The notes beneath the pieces are model-generated. The model was not told where the DNA came from. It did no database searches and saw only the letters and a program-made list of their open reading frames with translations. The position numbers were made by a program, and so were the translations under genes. Of a DNA stretch of 64,000 nt, positions 51,872-61,713 are shown in pieces. Source of the stretch: Deltaproteobacteria bacterium. Lineage in GTDB: Bacteria; Desulfobacterota; Dissulfuribacteria; Dissulfuribacterales; QOAL01. The stretch covers positions 62,001 through 126,000 of the forward strand of contig JALSNW010000014.1 in the NCBI GenBank assembly GCA_026986785.1. Direction: 5' to 3'. Every line of letters begins with the position of its first letter. Position 1 is the first letter of the stretch.

Positions 51872-53350
51872 ATGGCCCTTGAACTTCGACAAAATCTCAA
51901 GCTTTCGCAACAACTTGTTATGACTCCCCAGTTGCAGCAGGCAATAAAACTGCTGCAACTCTCCCGCCTGGAACTCATAGAAACAATCAATCAGGAACTT
52001 GAGTCCAATCCGGTACTGGAGGAGGTCTCTACCGGGGAATTGGAACAGCAGCAAGAGCGATCGGAAGGTGCATCGGTCGGGGATGATCAAGAATGGGGAC
52101 AAGAGGTTGTCCCTGACTTGGCAGCATCTGAAGATGCAAAGACCCCTTGGGAGAAAGAGGCTGTCAAAGAGACCAACTGGCAGGAGGTGTGGGATGACGA
52201 ATACAGACGTGCCCTGCCGTCCTATTCCTTTGAGGAGAAAGAGGCGCCAAATTACGAGAATATCGTAGCCTCGAGTTCTGATCTCCCAGATCACTTGATA
52301 TGGCAGCTCCAGTTGTCTGATCTTGACGAGAGTCAGAGGCATATAGCAATGCACATCATAGGCAACCTGGACAGGGATGGTTATTTCAAGGCCACCGTAC
52401 AGGAGATCGCAAAGGCAACCTCTGTCAGTGAGGAAGAGGTGGAAGCGGTCCTCTCCAGGGTACAGGAATTCGACCCAGTAGGGGTGGCGGCCAGAGATCT
52501 CAGGGAGTGTCTGCTCATACAGATCCGCCATCTGGGCCTGGAGGATCCTTTGGTCCAGGAGTTGGTATCTGAGTATCTTCATCAGGTGGAACTTCACAAT
52601 TATCAGCAGATTGCCAAAAGCACCGGGCGTAGCCCTGAGGAGGTTGTGCAGGCAATAGAGGTGATAAAGAGGCTTGAACCAAGACCTGGGAGGGCCTTCA
52701 GTTCAGAGGCAACCCAGTACGTGGTGCCTGATATCTATGTCTACAAGGTGGACGACGAATATGTGGTCTCTTTGAATGAGGAAGAGATGCCAAATCTCAG
52801 GATAAGTCCTTTTTACAAGGAGGCAGTGAAAAATGGAAAGGCACCAGACAAGGCCAAGGAGTTCATCCAGGAAAAGATGAAGTCAGCCCTCTGGCTTATA
52901 AAGAGTATTCACCAAAGGAAAAAGACCATATTCAAGGTTACACAGTCCATCGTAAAGTTTCAAAGAGAATTCCTGGATAAGGGTATAGCTTATCTCAAGC
53001 CATTGGTTCTAAGGGATGTGGCTGAGGATGTCGGCATGCATGAGTCCACCATTAGCCGTGTTACCTCTAACAAGTATGTCCACACCCCCCAGGGGATCTT
53101 TGAACTCAAATATTTTTTCAGCACTGGACTACCCAGAAAGGACGGTTCTCCAGAGGTAGCTTCCCAGAGTGTCAAGGAAAAGATCAAGCGGCTCATAGAG
53201 TCAGAGGATCCGGTCAAGCCATATAGTGACAAGCAGATTGTGGAGATCTTGGCCAAAGACAACATCAAGATAGCACGCAGGACTGTTGCCAAGTATAGGG
53301 ATCTCATGGGAATTTTACCATCAAGCCGCAGAAAGCGCCCCAAGGTCTGA
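51872..53350 (+). CDS. rpoN: RNA polymerase sigma-54 factor
   Basis: 492 residues. The Gln/Leu-rich region I (LRQNLKLSQQLVMTPQLQQAIKLLQ, then ESNPVLEE) binds activators, and an acidic region II follows (about 50-115). The core-binding part includes FDPVGVAARDLRECL. The DNA-binding helix-turn-helix is VGMHESTISRVTSNKYVHTPQG, and the RpoN box is ARRTVAKYRD at the end. It directs transcription of genes with -24/-12 promoters together with AAA+ activators, none of which is in the window. Confidence 0.97.
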   Translation: MALELRQNLKLSQQLVMTPQLQQAIKLLQLSRLELIETINQELESNPVLEEVSTGELEQQQERSEGASVGDDQEWGQEVVPDLAASEDAKTPWEKEAVKETNWQEVWDDEYRRALPSYSFEEKEAPNYENIVASSSDLPDHLIWQLQLSDLDESQRHIAMHIIGNLDRDGYFKATVQEIAKATSVSEEEVEAVLSRVQEFDPVGVAARDLRECLLIQIRHLGLEDPLVQELVSEYLHQVELHNYQQIAKSTGRSPEEVVQAIEVIKRLEPRPGRAFSSEATQYVVPDIYVYKVDDEYVVSLNEEEMPNLRISPFYKEAVKNGKAPDKAKEFIQEKMKSALWLIKSIHQRKKTIFKVTQSIVKFQREFLDKGIAYLKPLVLRDVAEDVGMHESTISRVTSNKYVHTPQGIFELKYFFSTGLPRKDGSPEVASQSVKEKIKRLIESEDPVKPYSDKQIVEILAKDNIKIARRTVAKYRDLMGILPSSRRKRPKV

Positions 53351-53381
53351 TGTTTTTTTATCTATTAAATGGAGGAGTTAT

Positions 53382-53906
53382 ATGCAGATTAATGTGACGT
53401 TTCGTCATACAGAGCCATCCCAGGAATTGAAGGATTATGTCAAGGAGAGATATTCTCGTCTCATGAAGTACAGTGATTCACCCATGAACATACATGTGGT
53501 GCTGTCATCTGAAAAGTTTCGCAATACTGCTGAGGTGGTAGTGTCCGGAGATGGTATAAGGGCTGCAGCCAAGCAAGAACATGATGACCTCAGGGCAGCG
53601 ATTGATCTCGTCTTGGACAAGATAGAGCGGCAGCTTAAAAAATTTCGTGAAAAGATCAAAAAAAAGAGATATTCAAGCCCATCTACAGGCAGCGTGCAAA
53701 AGACAGAAGATTCAAACGAAAACGTTGGCCAGGAACCAGTTATAACGATCAAAAAGATCAATCCCAAGCCCATGTCAATAGAGGAGGCAGCAGATCAATT
53801 GCAAATAAGTGGCAGCGGTTTTCTTGCCTTCATAAATGCCGATACCAACAGGGTAAATGTGATCTACTGGCGTAAAGACGGCGGACTGGGTCTATTGGAA
53901 CCTTAG
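53382..53906 (+). CDS. hpf: Ribosome hibernation promoting factor, long form
   Basis: 174 residues from the ATG with GGAGG 5-7 bp upstream. The N-terminal S30AE domain (QINVTFRHTEPSQELKDYVKERY, HDDLRAAIDLVLDKIERQLKKFREK) binds the ribosomal decoding centre. The C-terminal domain (MSIEEAADQLQISGSGFLAFINA, NVIYWRKDGGLGLLEP) dimerises to form 100S ribosomes, making it the long form. An upstream in-frame extension overlapping rpoN lacks support. It sits in the normal rpoN-hpf-ptsN order. Confidence 0.95.
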   Translation: MQINVTFRHTEPSQELKDYVKERYSRLMKYSDSPMNIHVVLSSEKFRNTAEVVVSGDGIRAAAKQEHDDLRAAIDLVLDKIERQLKKFREKIKKKRYSSPSTGSVQKTEDSNENVGQEPVITIKKINPKPMSIEEAADQLQISGSGFLAFINADTNRVNVIYWRKDGGLGLLEP

Positions 53907-53910
53907 ATAA

Positions 53911-54372
53911 GTGAGGATATTAAACCATCTTTGTACCGAAGGCATCGATCCTGATTTTGAGGCCTCTTCCAAGGAAGAGGTCCTTAAAAAATTGGCTGCA
54001 AGGGCAATATCGGTAGCAGACGGGATGGATGCCGACCAGATTTTTGAAATCCTTAGGGAGCGGGAGGAACTTGGTACTACTGGTATTGGTCAGGGTATAG
54101 CCATACCCCACGGCAAGATACCAGGGCTGAAGGAATTGTGTGTCCTCGTGGCCAGATGTAAAGAAGGGGTGTCCTTTGATGCAGTGGATTTCATGCCTGT
54201 CTATGTGATAGTATTACTCTTGGCCCCGGATGATGCCACCACCACCTACTTGAAGGTATTGGCAAGGGTCTCCAGGGTATTGAAAATGAACGGAGTGGTT
54301 GATGGCATCCGAAATGCCAAGGATGCAGCCGAGATCAAACGTATCATTGCAGAGGCGGAAAACCATCTCTGA
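53911..54372 (+). CDS. ptsN: PTS IIA-like nitrogen-regulatory protein
   Basis: 153 residues, EIIA-Ntr/fructose type. The phosphorylated His lies in TGIGQGIAIPHGKIPG, and the following FDAVDFMPVYVIVLLLAPDDATTTYLKVLARVSR is typical. It is a regulatory phosphocarrier, in other bacteria controlling potassium and nitrogen functions. It starts at a GTG 4 bp after hpf. No permease component is in view, consistent with a regulatory role. Confidence 0.93.
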   Translation: MRILNHLCTEGIDPDFEASSKEEVLKKLAARAISVADGMDADQIFEILREREELGTTGIGQGIAIPHGKIPGLKELCVLVARCKEGVSFDAVDFMPVYVIVLLLAPDDATTTYLKVLARVSRVLKMNGVVDGIRNAKDAAEIKRIIAEAENHL

Positions 54373-54399
54373 TGCTTTTTAGTTAGGTTACTTGAACTC

Positions 54400-55302
54400 T
54401 TGGGGAATGTATTTGCGGCCATCGCTTTGAAAAAAAAGGATATACAGGTAGTAGTCATTACAGGCATGTCTGGGTCGGGTAAGAGTACGGCCCTTAAGGC
54501 CTTTGAGGATATGGACTATTACTGCGTGGACAATCTACCCATCACCCTTCTTCCTGAATTCTTGTCCCTGAGTGAGAAGAGCGCGGAGATCCCCACAAGG
54601 ATAGCGCTGGTAATGGACGTGAGGGAAAAGGGTTTCCTGGATCAATACAAATCTATTTTCAATCAGGTCAAGATCCAGGGGTTTCATCTGGAGGTGTTGT
54701 TCTTGGGTGCCTCTGACAATGTCCTTGTGCAACGTTTTAGCCAGACCAGGCGTAGACATCCATTACAGAAAAAGAGGGATATAAAGGCGGCTATCCAGGA
54801 GGAAAGATACAGGCTCAGGGGCCTCAGGGAATATGCGGATAATTTCATTGATACCTCGAACAAGAATGTACATCAGCTCAGGCGGATGGTGCTGGATCTG
54901 TATTCTTCACGTGAGGATCTAACCAGGCCATTGATCCATGTGGTGTCCTTCGGGTTTAAGTACGGTGTGCCAGCAGATGTGAATCTTGTTTTCGATGTCC
55001 GATTCCTGCCCAATCCGTATTTCGTCCCTGAGCTGCGTCCACTCAGTGGCCTAGAAGATCCAGTTTACGACTTCGTTTTCAATGATGAAAGGACAAGGAA
55101 TTTTGCCAGCTATCTCGAGCAGCTTTTTTCTTTTCTCATTCCTCTCTATCAGGAGGAAGGAAAGGTCTATTTGGTCATAGGAGTAGGTTGTACAGGGGGA
55201 AGACATAGAAGTGTGTCTATGGCTAGATGGATAGGTGAATTGTTTACACGTCAGGGGCAGGAGGTTATTGTCACCCATAGAGACTTGGACAGAGAAGGAT
55301 AA
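54400..55302 (+). CDS. rapZ: RapZ family RNase adapter/nucleotide-binding protein
   Basis: 300 residues. The N-terminal P-loop is VVITGMSGSGKSTALKAFED, and CVDNLPITLLPEF follows. The C-terminal region LVIGVGCTGGRHRSVSMARWIGELF is the conserved RapZ phosphosugar-binding part. In E. coli it targets GlmZ RNA for decay; elsewhere the role is less clear. No ATG is available, so it begins at the TTG at 54400 or possibly the TTG at 54427; neither has a good ribosome site. It lies between ptsN and an EIIA gene, the usual order. Confidence 0.94.
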   Translation: MGNVFAAIALKKKDIQVVVITGMSGSGKSTALKAFEDMDYYCVDNLPITLLPEFLSLSEKSAEIPTRIALVMDVREKGFLDQYKSIFNQVKIQGFHLEVLFLGASDNVLVQRFSQTRRRHPLQKKRDIKAAIQEERYRLRGLREYADNFIDTSNKNVHQLRRMVLDLYSSREDLTRPLIHVVSFGFKYGVPADVNLVFDVRFLPNPYFVPELRPLSGLEDPVYDFVFNDERTRNFASYLEQLFSFLIPLYQEEGKVYLVIGVGCTGGRHRSVSMARWIGELFTRQGQEVIVTHRDLDREG

Positions 55303-55307
55303 CTCGT

Positions 55308-55709
55308 ATGATAGGCGTAGTAGTTGCAGCTCATGGAAATCTAGCTCAAGAGCTGGTTCAGACGACCAATTTCATCGTTGGCCCCCAGGAAAATCTCATC
55401 GCCCTTTCCATTGATCCCTCGAAATCGGTTGAAGAGATGAAAAACGAGGTCAAGAGGGCCATAAGGGAAGTTGATAGTGGCGATGGCATCCTTATCCTTA
55501 CAGACATGTTTGGTGGGACACCTGCAAATATGACCTTGAGTTTCCTTGAAGAGGGAAGGATAGAGGTGATAACAGGTGCAAATCTCCCCATGCTAATTCG
55601 TCTTTCCCAGTGCAGGGATGGCTCCCTTGATCTTTACAAAACAGCGGCATCGATAGTGGAGTATGCCAGAAAAAGCATAAGTCAGGCCACTCAGATCCTG
55701 AAGAAATAG
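55308..55709 (+). CDS. Mannose-family PTS EIIA domain protein
   Basis: 133 residues. The active-site His is in VVAAHGNLAQEL (residue 9), and LILTDMFGGTPANM is the second family motif. It is a single EIIA domain with no IIB or IIC nearby, as in other Desulfobacterota, where the PTS appears partly or wholly regulatory. It lies 5 bp after rapZ and 12 bp before the acetyltransferase. Confidence 0.92.
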   Translation: MIGVVVAAHGNLAQELVQTTNFIVGPQENLIALSIDPSKSVEEMKNEVKRAIREVDSGDGILILTDMFGGTPANMTLSFLEEGRIEVITGANLPMLIRLSQCRDGSLDLYKTAASIVEYARKSISQATQILKK

Positions 55710-55721
55710 TCATTATTCGTC

Positions 55722-56222
55722 TTGAAATCAGCTAAGCCAGCCAGGCCCCTGGCACTGCCAAAATTCTTCAAGACTCCATCTGGATTCCTTTTGAGAAGGG
55801 TACGTCATTCAGACCTGGACTCTATTTGTCACATAGAAAATGAGGCCCATCTAAGACCATGGAGTAGAGATGGATTGATCAGGGAGCTACTACCTGAAAG
55901 CCCCTCCGTGTTTTGGGCAGGATGTCCCAAGGTCGCTCTTGAGGAGGTCGTTGCCTATATCTGCTTCAGGATAGTGGGCACAGAATTCTATCTCTTAAAT
56001 ATTGCTGTCAAGGAAGGATTTAGACACAGGGGGTTGGGCTATTGGTTACTTCTTTCAGCCATAGACTTTGGCCTGAAAAGGGGTATCAAAGAGGCGGTGC
56101 TCGACGTCCATAGGGAGAATCACAATGCAATAGGATTTTATCAGGCCCTTGGTTTTCGATTTGCTGATCCCAAGGAGAAAAATAAAAAAATTTTTCGTGT
56201 AATGGAGATGAAATTCCCTTAA
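55722..56222 (+). CDS. rimI: RimI-like GNAT acetyltransferase
   Basis: 166 residues. GNAT motifs: IRRV-like LLRRVRHSDLDSICHIENEAHLRPWSRDG (the RimI-type N-terminus with the WS turn), YLLNIAVKEGFRHRGLGYWLL (acetyl-CoA loop R-x-x-G-x-G) and LDVHRENHNAIGFYQALGF. RimI acetylates the N-terminus of ribosomal protein S18 and similar proteins. Only a TTG start (55722) is available near the expected N-terminus. The region before residue 25 is not conserved. Confidence 0.85.
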   Translation: MKSAKPARPLALPKFFKTPSGFLLRRVRHSDLDSICHIENEAHLRPWSRDGLIRELLPESPSVFWAGCPKVALEEVVAYICFRIVGTEFYLLNIAVKEGFRHRGLGYWLLLSAIDFGLKRGIKEAVLDVHRENHNAIGFYQALGFRFADPKEKNKKIFRVMEMKFP

Positions 56223-56260
56223 CGCTGTTTAGATTTTAATATTAGATAGAAAATATATAA

Positions 56261-57295
<1,035 letters not shown>

Positions 57296-57298
57296 GAT

Positions 57299-60200
57299 AT
57301 GGCGGAGATCCTCGAACAGTCAAAGGCCCTGAAGGTAAACCTCAAGGAAACCGAGGTCAAACAATTACACATCGAGGAAAAGTACGAGGTCTTGAGAAGG
57401 GCGGTTTCCGACTACAAAGGTGTCCTCAGGGCTGCAGACAACCTTCTGTTCGAATTACACCACCCATTCAAGAATTGGAGCGCCTTGGTGAGTGATCTTC
57501 GCTCCTTTGCCCTCAAGAATTTCAATACCTATATACGGGCACCAGAAGGTACGGAGGCCTGCAGGTTATTGCTCGAGACATTTCTCTCTCTCATAGAGAA
57601 GGCACCCAGAAAGAAACAGAAGGTTGCAGCAGCTGATGGCCTTCTCGCCTACATGGAAAAGATCGTCCAAGCCACCGATGACGAAACCCTTCAGAAATTA
57701 CTCCCGGCCTTCTGTTCTATATTCGAGAGCCTGAATCAGGTGGACACTGAAATAATTTCTGCCATTGTCACCAGTTTCCATCCAATCGCAAGGCTTATGA
57801 GAAGGTTGGCGGACAGGGTCCCTGAAAATGGACAGCATCAGGACCTTTGGCACTGGTGTAAAGAGCTCATGCTCAAGGTGCGCCTGGTTTCCTATAGGTA
57901 TTGGCTTGGTATCGAAGGGCCACAGAAATGGCTGAAACAAAGCCTGAGAAACTATGGCCTTAGAATAGATCCTGAGGATTACCAAAGGATTATGGGCCTT
58001 CTGGACCCTGTTAGCCATGATTACTTCCAGGATGTTATAGACAAAGTACATGAAATCGCCAGGGAAAAGAGGGGAAGGCAGGCCGTATTGGCCCTGATCG
58101 AGCTTCCAGGCTATATGGATGTGGTGCGAAAATACAAGGAGATAGCCCAAGAACTTGGCCAGATGCCATGCAGGCTCTCTTTTGAGGATGAAAAAGGCCG
58201 TGAGGTAGAGGGGATTTCCATATATCTGCTCTTTCTCTTCCACATGGTTGAGATGGAAGGCCTGAATCTCATCCATGAGGAAATCCTCCGCCAGCTCAAC
58301 AAAAACCTCTTGTGCCTGGTAAAGACAGCGGATTTCTATGAACTCCGCAAGGTATTGCCAAGGAGCTTCACCCTCCTGAAGCAGCAGGTGGGCCAATTCC
58401 CACGGACAGCACTTCAGTGCATAAATGCCATTGGCAGAGAGATCCTTCAACGAGAGAATACCAGATTAATAGAGCTCTTTCTGGAAGAGGTAGTCAAATT
58501 TGGTTTTCAGACACCAGGGATCCAGGGTGTGGACATAGAATGGCATGTGCTCAGCAACCCTGCACACCTGCAGAACATAAGGGCCTGGCTAGATCTCGTT
58601 TGTTTGAAGCCCAAGGTGTGCAGTACCCTTCTGTCTGCCCTTACGATAAACCTCCAGCTTGGTGGAACATGCATAAAGGACACGGATCTGTTCCAGCGGG
58701 ATATCACGAAACTACTCAATAGTGATATAGAGCCGATCTATAATCTGGTCAAGGAATTTGCCAGGACGATTCCGGTCTATTTCAACGAGATAGGGGCAGA
58801 GGGGTTGCTTAGAGATGTATCCACAGAACTTGATGAGATCTCGAGGAGGAAGGATCTGCTGATCCACTTTCTCAGGAAGCAGAGTCATGTGGAAAGCAAT
58901 AATCTCATTGTAGATTTTATAGAGGCCATCTTTTGTTTCTGGTATTCCAGAGAAAAAACCGGTCTCAAGCCCTATCTTGCACCTGAAATTCTCGGACAGA
59001 TCCCTACTTCGGGTCCATATATAGACCATGTGCACAAGATAATCAGGCATTTGGCCTCAGTCCTTGGTATGGAGCCATTTGCAAGGAAGCTCGATATATT
59101 GTTGAACGTGCCCGAATCAAGGGTGCAAGAGTTGATAGATCAGGTCAAAGACGTGCCTCATCATGAAAAGAGACGGGTACAGCTCTTGGTGAAGATGTAT
59201 CGGCTGGAGTACATGAAATATCACCTTGGAGTCCAAGAGATTCGCTATCACTTGGAAGAGGCGAAAAAACTCGGATTCGAAGGCCTTGAGAAGGTCCTTG
59301 ACATCATAGACTCTGATGACAGTGAAGAGGCCCTGAAGGTGATCTTGGATGAGCTCGAAAAACTAAAGGATATCATCCTTTCCAAGGAGAGATTCGAGGT
59401 CCAGGAGAGCATCTATCACAAGAGGCACATAGCAGCAGACATACCGTCTATGTACGGTAAATACCATGAGAGGAAATTTGACGCCCTGGGCCTTACCTTC
59501 CGCCTTGAAAATCTCGGAAACATATTTTTCGAAAGGCTGATAGCAGAGATCGAGGTGCCCTTCATCACCAGGGCTACGTTTGTGACCATCCTCAGGCATC
59601 TGAAACTTCTGTGGCGTGCTGTTCAACTAAATGGTGTCTATTCCAAGAAATTTTCCACATATCTCACCCTGTTGGAGAAATCCCTTGGTGTTAGGCGTTT
59701 TTCATTTACCCAATACCTGGACATTGTCAAAGGGCTTTCCGAGGGTGTCAAGGACATGATCTATGTCTATTATCTAAGCCCTCATGAAGACAATCTCAAC
59801 GAGATCATACGTCAGCTATGGCCAGACAGGATACTACCAAAATACAAGGCAGCGATCCACGAAAACGCCTCCCTGACAGACGTGGTGCATCACGTATCCG
59901 AATCATTTTTAAGGGGTCTTATCTCTTCGACTTTTGGATTACAACACCTGGACAATTTCATTGCAAGGCTGTACCAGGTCCTCAGGGAACAGCGGGAATT
60001 TCTCGAGCCAAGAGAACTGGACATGCTCCTCAGTTACGATCCAGGCCAAGATCTTTGTTCCATCTATAATCCAGACAGATCTACAGGCAATCTTATTCAG
60101 CTTGGCAATAAGGGATACAACCTCCTCCTCCTGGCCCAAGAAGGCCTACCAGTTCCTCCAGCCATAGTTGTGACCACAGAGGTCTTCAGATATTATTCCC

Positions 60201-61579
60201 TTTTTTATAAGTTGCCAGGTGCATACAGAAATTTCAGGAACCAGGTGCGTATTGGGGTTACGGAGATCGAAGAGCGATCAGATGCGAGATTTGGGGACAG
60301 GGAAAATCCATTGCTTCTTTCTGTGAGAAGCGGAGCTGCCATCTCCATGCCAGGTATGATGTCAACCATCATAAACGTTGGCATTAATCCCGACATCACC
60401 CAGGGCCTTGCCGAGAAAACTGGCAACGCCTGGTTCGCCTGGGACAATTACCGCCGTTTTATCCAATCCTGGGCCATGTCTCAGGGGCTTGAGCGGGAGG
60501 TCTTCAGTGCTCTCATGGAGAGCCAAAAGGCCAGGTACGGGGTGAGGAAGAAACGCGAATTTACCGGCGAGCAGATGAAGGAGCTTGCCCTGAGTTACAG
60601 GGAGGCGGTGGTGGAAAGGGGGATCCAGATCGAAGACGATCCTTTCGAACAACTTCTTGCATCCATAAGGTTGGTCCTCCAGTCCTGGAAGTCTGAAAAG
60701 GCAAAGGCCTATAGAGAGATAATGGAGATCTCCGATCATTGGGGCACGGCTGTCATAGTCCAATCTATGGCATTTGGAAATCTTTCCTCGTCTTCAGGAA
60801 CTGGAGTGGTATTTACAGCCAACCCCCATAAAAAGCTGGATCGTATCAGCCTGTGGGGGGACTATACGGTTGGAAATCAGGGAGAGGATATAGTCAGCGG
60901 GCTCGTGGCAACAAATCCCATCTCTGTTGAGCAGAGTGAAGAACTTAGTATGGCAGTGGATCAAAGCCTGGAGAGACGCTTTCCAGAGATATACAATGCC
61001 CTGCTCAGGTGGGTCAGGTACCTTATCTTCGAGAAGAAGTGGACCCCTCAGGAGATAGAATTTACCTTTGAAGGTGAAAAGGGTTCTGATCTCTATATCC
61101 TCCAGACGAGGGATATGGTTACCAAGAGACGTGGCAGGGTCAGTGTCTTTGTGCCTTCAGAGGAATTGGAGGAGAGTTACCTGACCAGGGGGATTGGAGT
61201 AAGCGGCGGGGCCTTGAGTGGAAAGGCCGTGTTCACCTTGGAAGAGATAGAACAGATACGTAGAGAGGAACCGGGGACCAAGCTCATCTTGATCCGTTCC
61301 GATACTGTGCCAGACGATATCAAAGGAATATCTGCTGCAGATGGCATTCTTACAGCCAAGGGTGGCCAGACTTCCCATGCCTCGATCGTGGCATTCAGGT
61401 TGGACAAGACCTGCGTTGTAGGTTGTGAACAGATGAGGGTCTATGAGTTAGAGGGGAAGGCGGAGATACAGGGGCACGTCATTCGCTCAGGTGATTATGT
61501 CAGTATAGATGGTAGGAATGGCTTTGTATATCTGGGAAATCACGAGACAAGGATGGAAGAAGACGTATCCCTTGTCTGA
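57299..61579 (+). CDS. Giant PPDK-like phosphotransferase without PEP/pyruvate barrel
   Basis: 1426 residues. Residues 1-920 are helical and unrecognised. From about 930 there is a PPDK-type ATP-grasp domain: LIQLGNKGYNLLLLAQEGLPVPP, SVRSGAAISMPGMMSTIINVG, FAWDNYRRFIQSWA and NQGEDIVSGLVATNPIS. A swivelling phosphohistidine domain follows, TAKGGQTSHASIVA with His1360, and the protein ends about 65 residues later. Pyruvate phosphate dikinase has a further TIM barrel that binds pyruvate/PEP; it is absent here. The protein can plausibly autophosphorylate on His from ATP, but the acceptor is unknown. It is locked between two GAPDH-type genes, 3 bp after the first, so a link to glycolysis is likely. 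Terminal tight hairpin GGGCA/TGCCC at 61586-61599. Confidence 0.85.
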   Translation: MAEILEQSKALKVNLKETEVKQLHIEEKYEVLRRAVSDYKGVLRAADNLLFELHHPFKNWSALVSDLRSFALKNFNTYIRAPEGTEACRLLLETFLSLIEKAPRKKQKVAAADGLLAYMEKIVQATDDETLQKLLPAFCSIFESLNQVDTEIISAIVTSFHPIARLMRRLADRVPENGQHQDLWHWCKELMLKVRLVSYRYWLGIEGPQKWLKQSLRNYGLRIDPEDYQRIMGLLDPVSHDYFQDVIDKVHEIAREKRGRQAVLALIELPGYMDVVRKYKEIAQELGQMPCRLSFEDEKGREVEGISIYLLFLFHMVEMEGLNLIHEEILRQLNKNLLCLVKTADFYELRKVLPRSFTLLKQQVGQFPRTALQCINAIGREILQRENTRLIELFLEEVVKFGFQTPGIQGVDIEWHVLSNPAHLQNIRAWLDLVCLKPKVCSTLLSALTINLQLGGTCIKDTDLFQRDITKLLNSDIEPIYNLVKEFARTIPVYFNEIGAEGLLRDVSTELDEISRRKDLLIHFLRKQSHVESNNLIVDFIEAIFCFWYSREKTGLKPYLAPEILGQIPTSGPYIDHVHKIIRHLASVLGMEPFARKLDILLNVPESRVQELIDQVKDVPHHEKRRVQLLVKMYRLEYMKYHLGVQEIRYHLEEAKKLGFEGLEKVLDIIDSDDSEEALKVILDELEKLKDIILSKERFEVQESIYHKRHIAADIPSMYGKYHERKFDALGLTFRLENLGNIFFERLIAEIEVPFITRATFVTILRHLKLLWRAVQLNGVYSKKFSTYLTLLEKSLGVRRFSFTQYLDIVKGLSEGVKDMIYVYYLSPHEDNLNEIIRQLWPDRILPKYKAAIHENASLTDVVHHVSESFLRGLISSTFGLQHLDNFIARLYQVLREQREFLEPRELDMLLSYDPGQDLCSIYNPDRSTGNLIQLGNKGYNLLLLAQEGLPVPPAIVVTTEVFRYYSLFYKLPGAYRNFRNQVRIGVTEIEERSDARFGDRENPLLLSVRSGAAISMPGMMSTIINVGINPDITQGLAEKTGNAWFAWDNYRRFIQSWAMSQGLEREVFSALMESQKARYGVRKKREFTGEQMKELALSYREAVVERGIQIEDDPFEQLLASIRLVLQSWKSEKAKAYREIMEISDHWGTAVIVQSMAFGNLSSSSGTGVVFTANPHKKLDRISLWGDYTVGNQGEDIVSGLVATNPISVEQSEELSMAVDQSLERRFPEIYNALLRWVRYLIFEKKWTPQEIEFTFEGEKGSDLYILQTRDMVTKRRGRVSVFVPSEELEESYLTRGIGVSGGALSGKAVFTLEEIEQIRREEPGTKLILIRSDTVPDDIKGISAADGILTAKGGQTSHASIVAFRLDKTCVVGCEQMRVYELEGKAEIQGHVIRSGDYVSIDGRNGFVYLGNHETRMEEDVSLV

Positions 61580-61713
61580 AGTATCGGGCAGAGGTGCCCT
61601 TGATAAATAGTCTTGGGGGTTGGGCCTTTCAGGAGTCTGTTTGTAAGGGCCCGGATCTTCATGGTGTTTTGAGACTGTTATGAAAACTAATTATGAGTTG
61701 GAGGAGGTATCCC

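Noticed and set aside
57698-58450. 250-codon minus-strand open frame
   Set aside because: Antisense to the PPDK-like gene, no start signals, low-complexity product.
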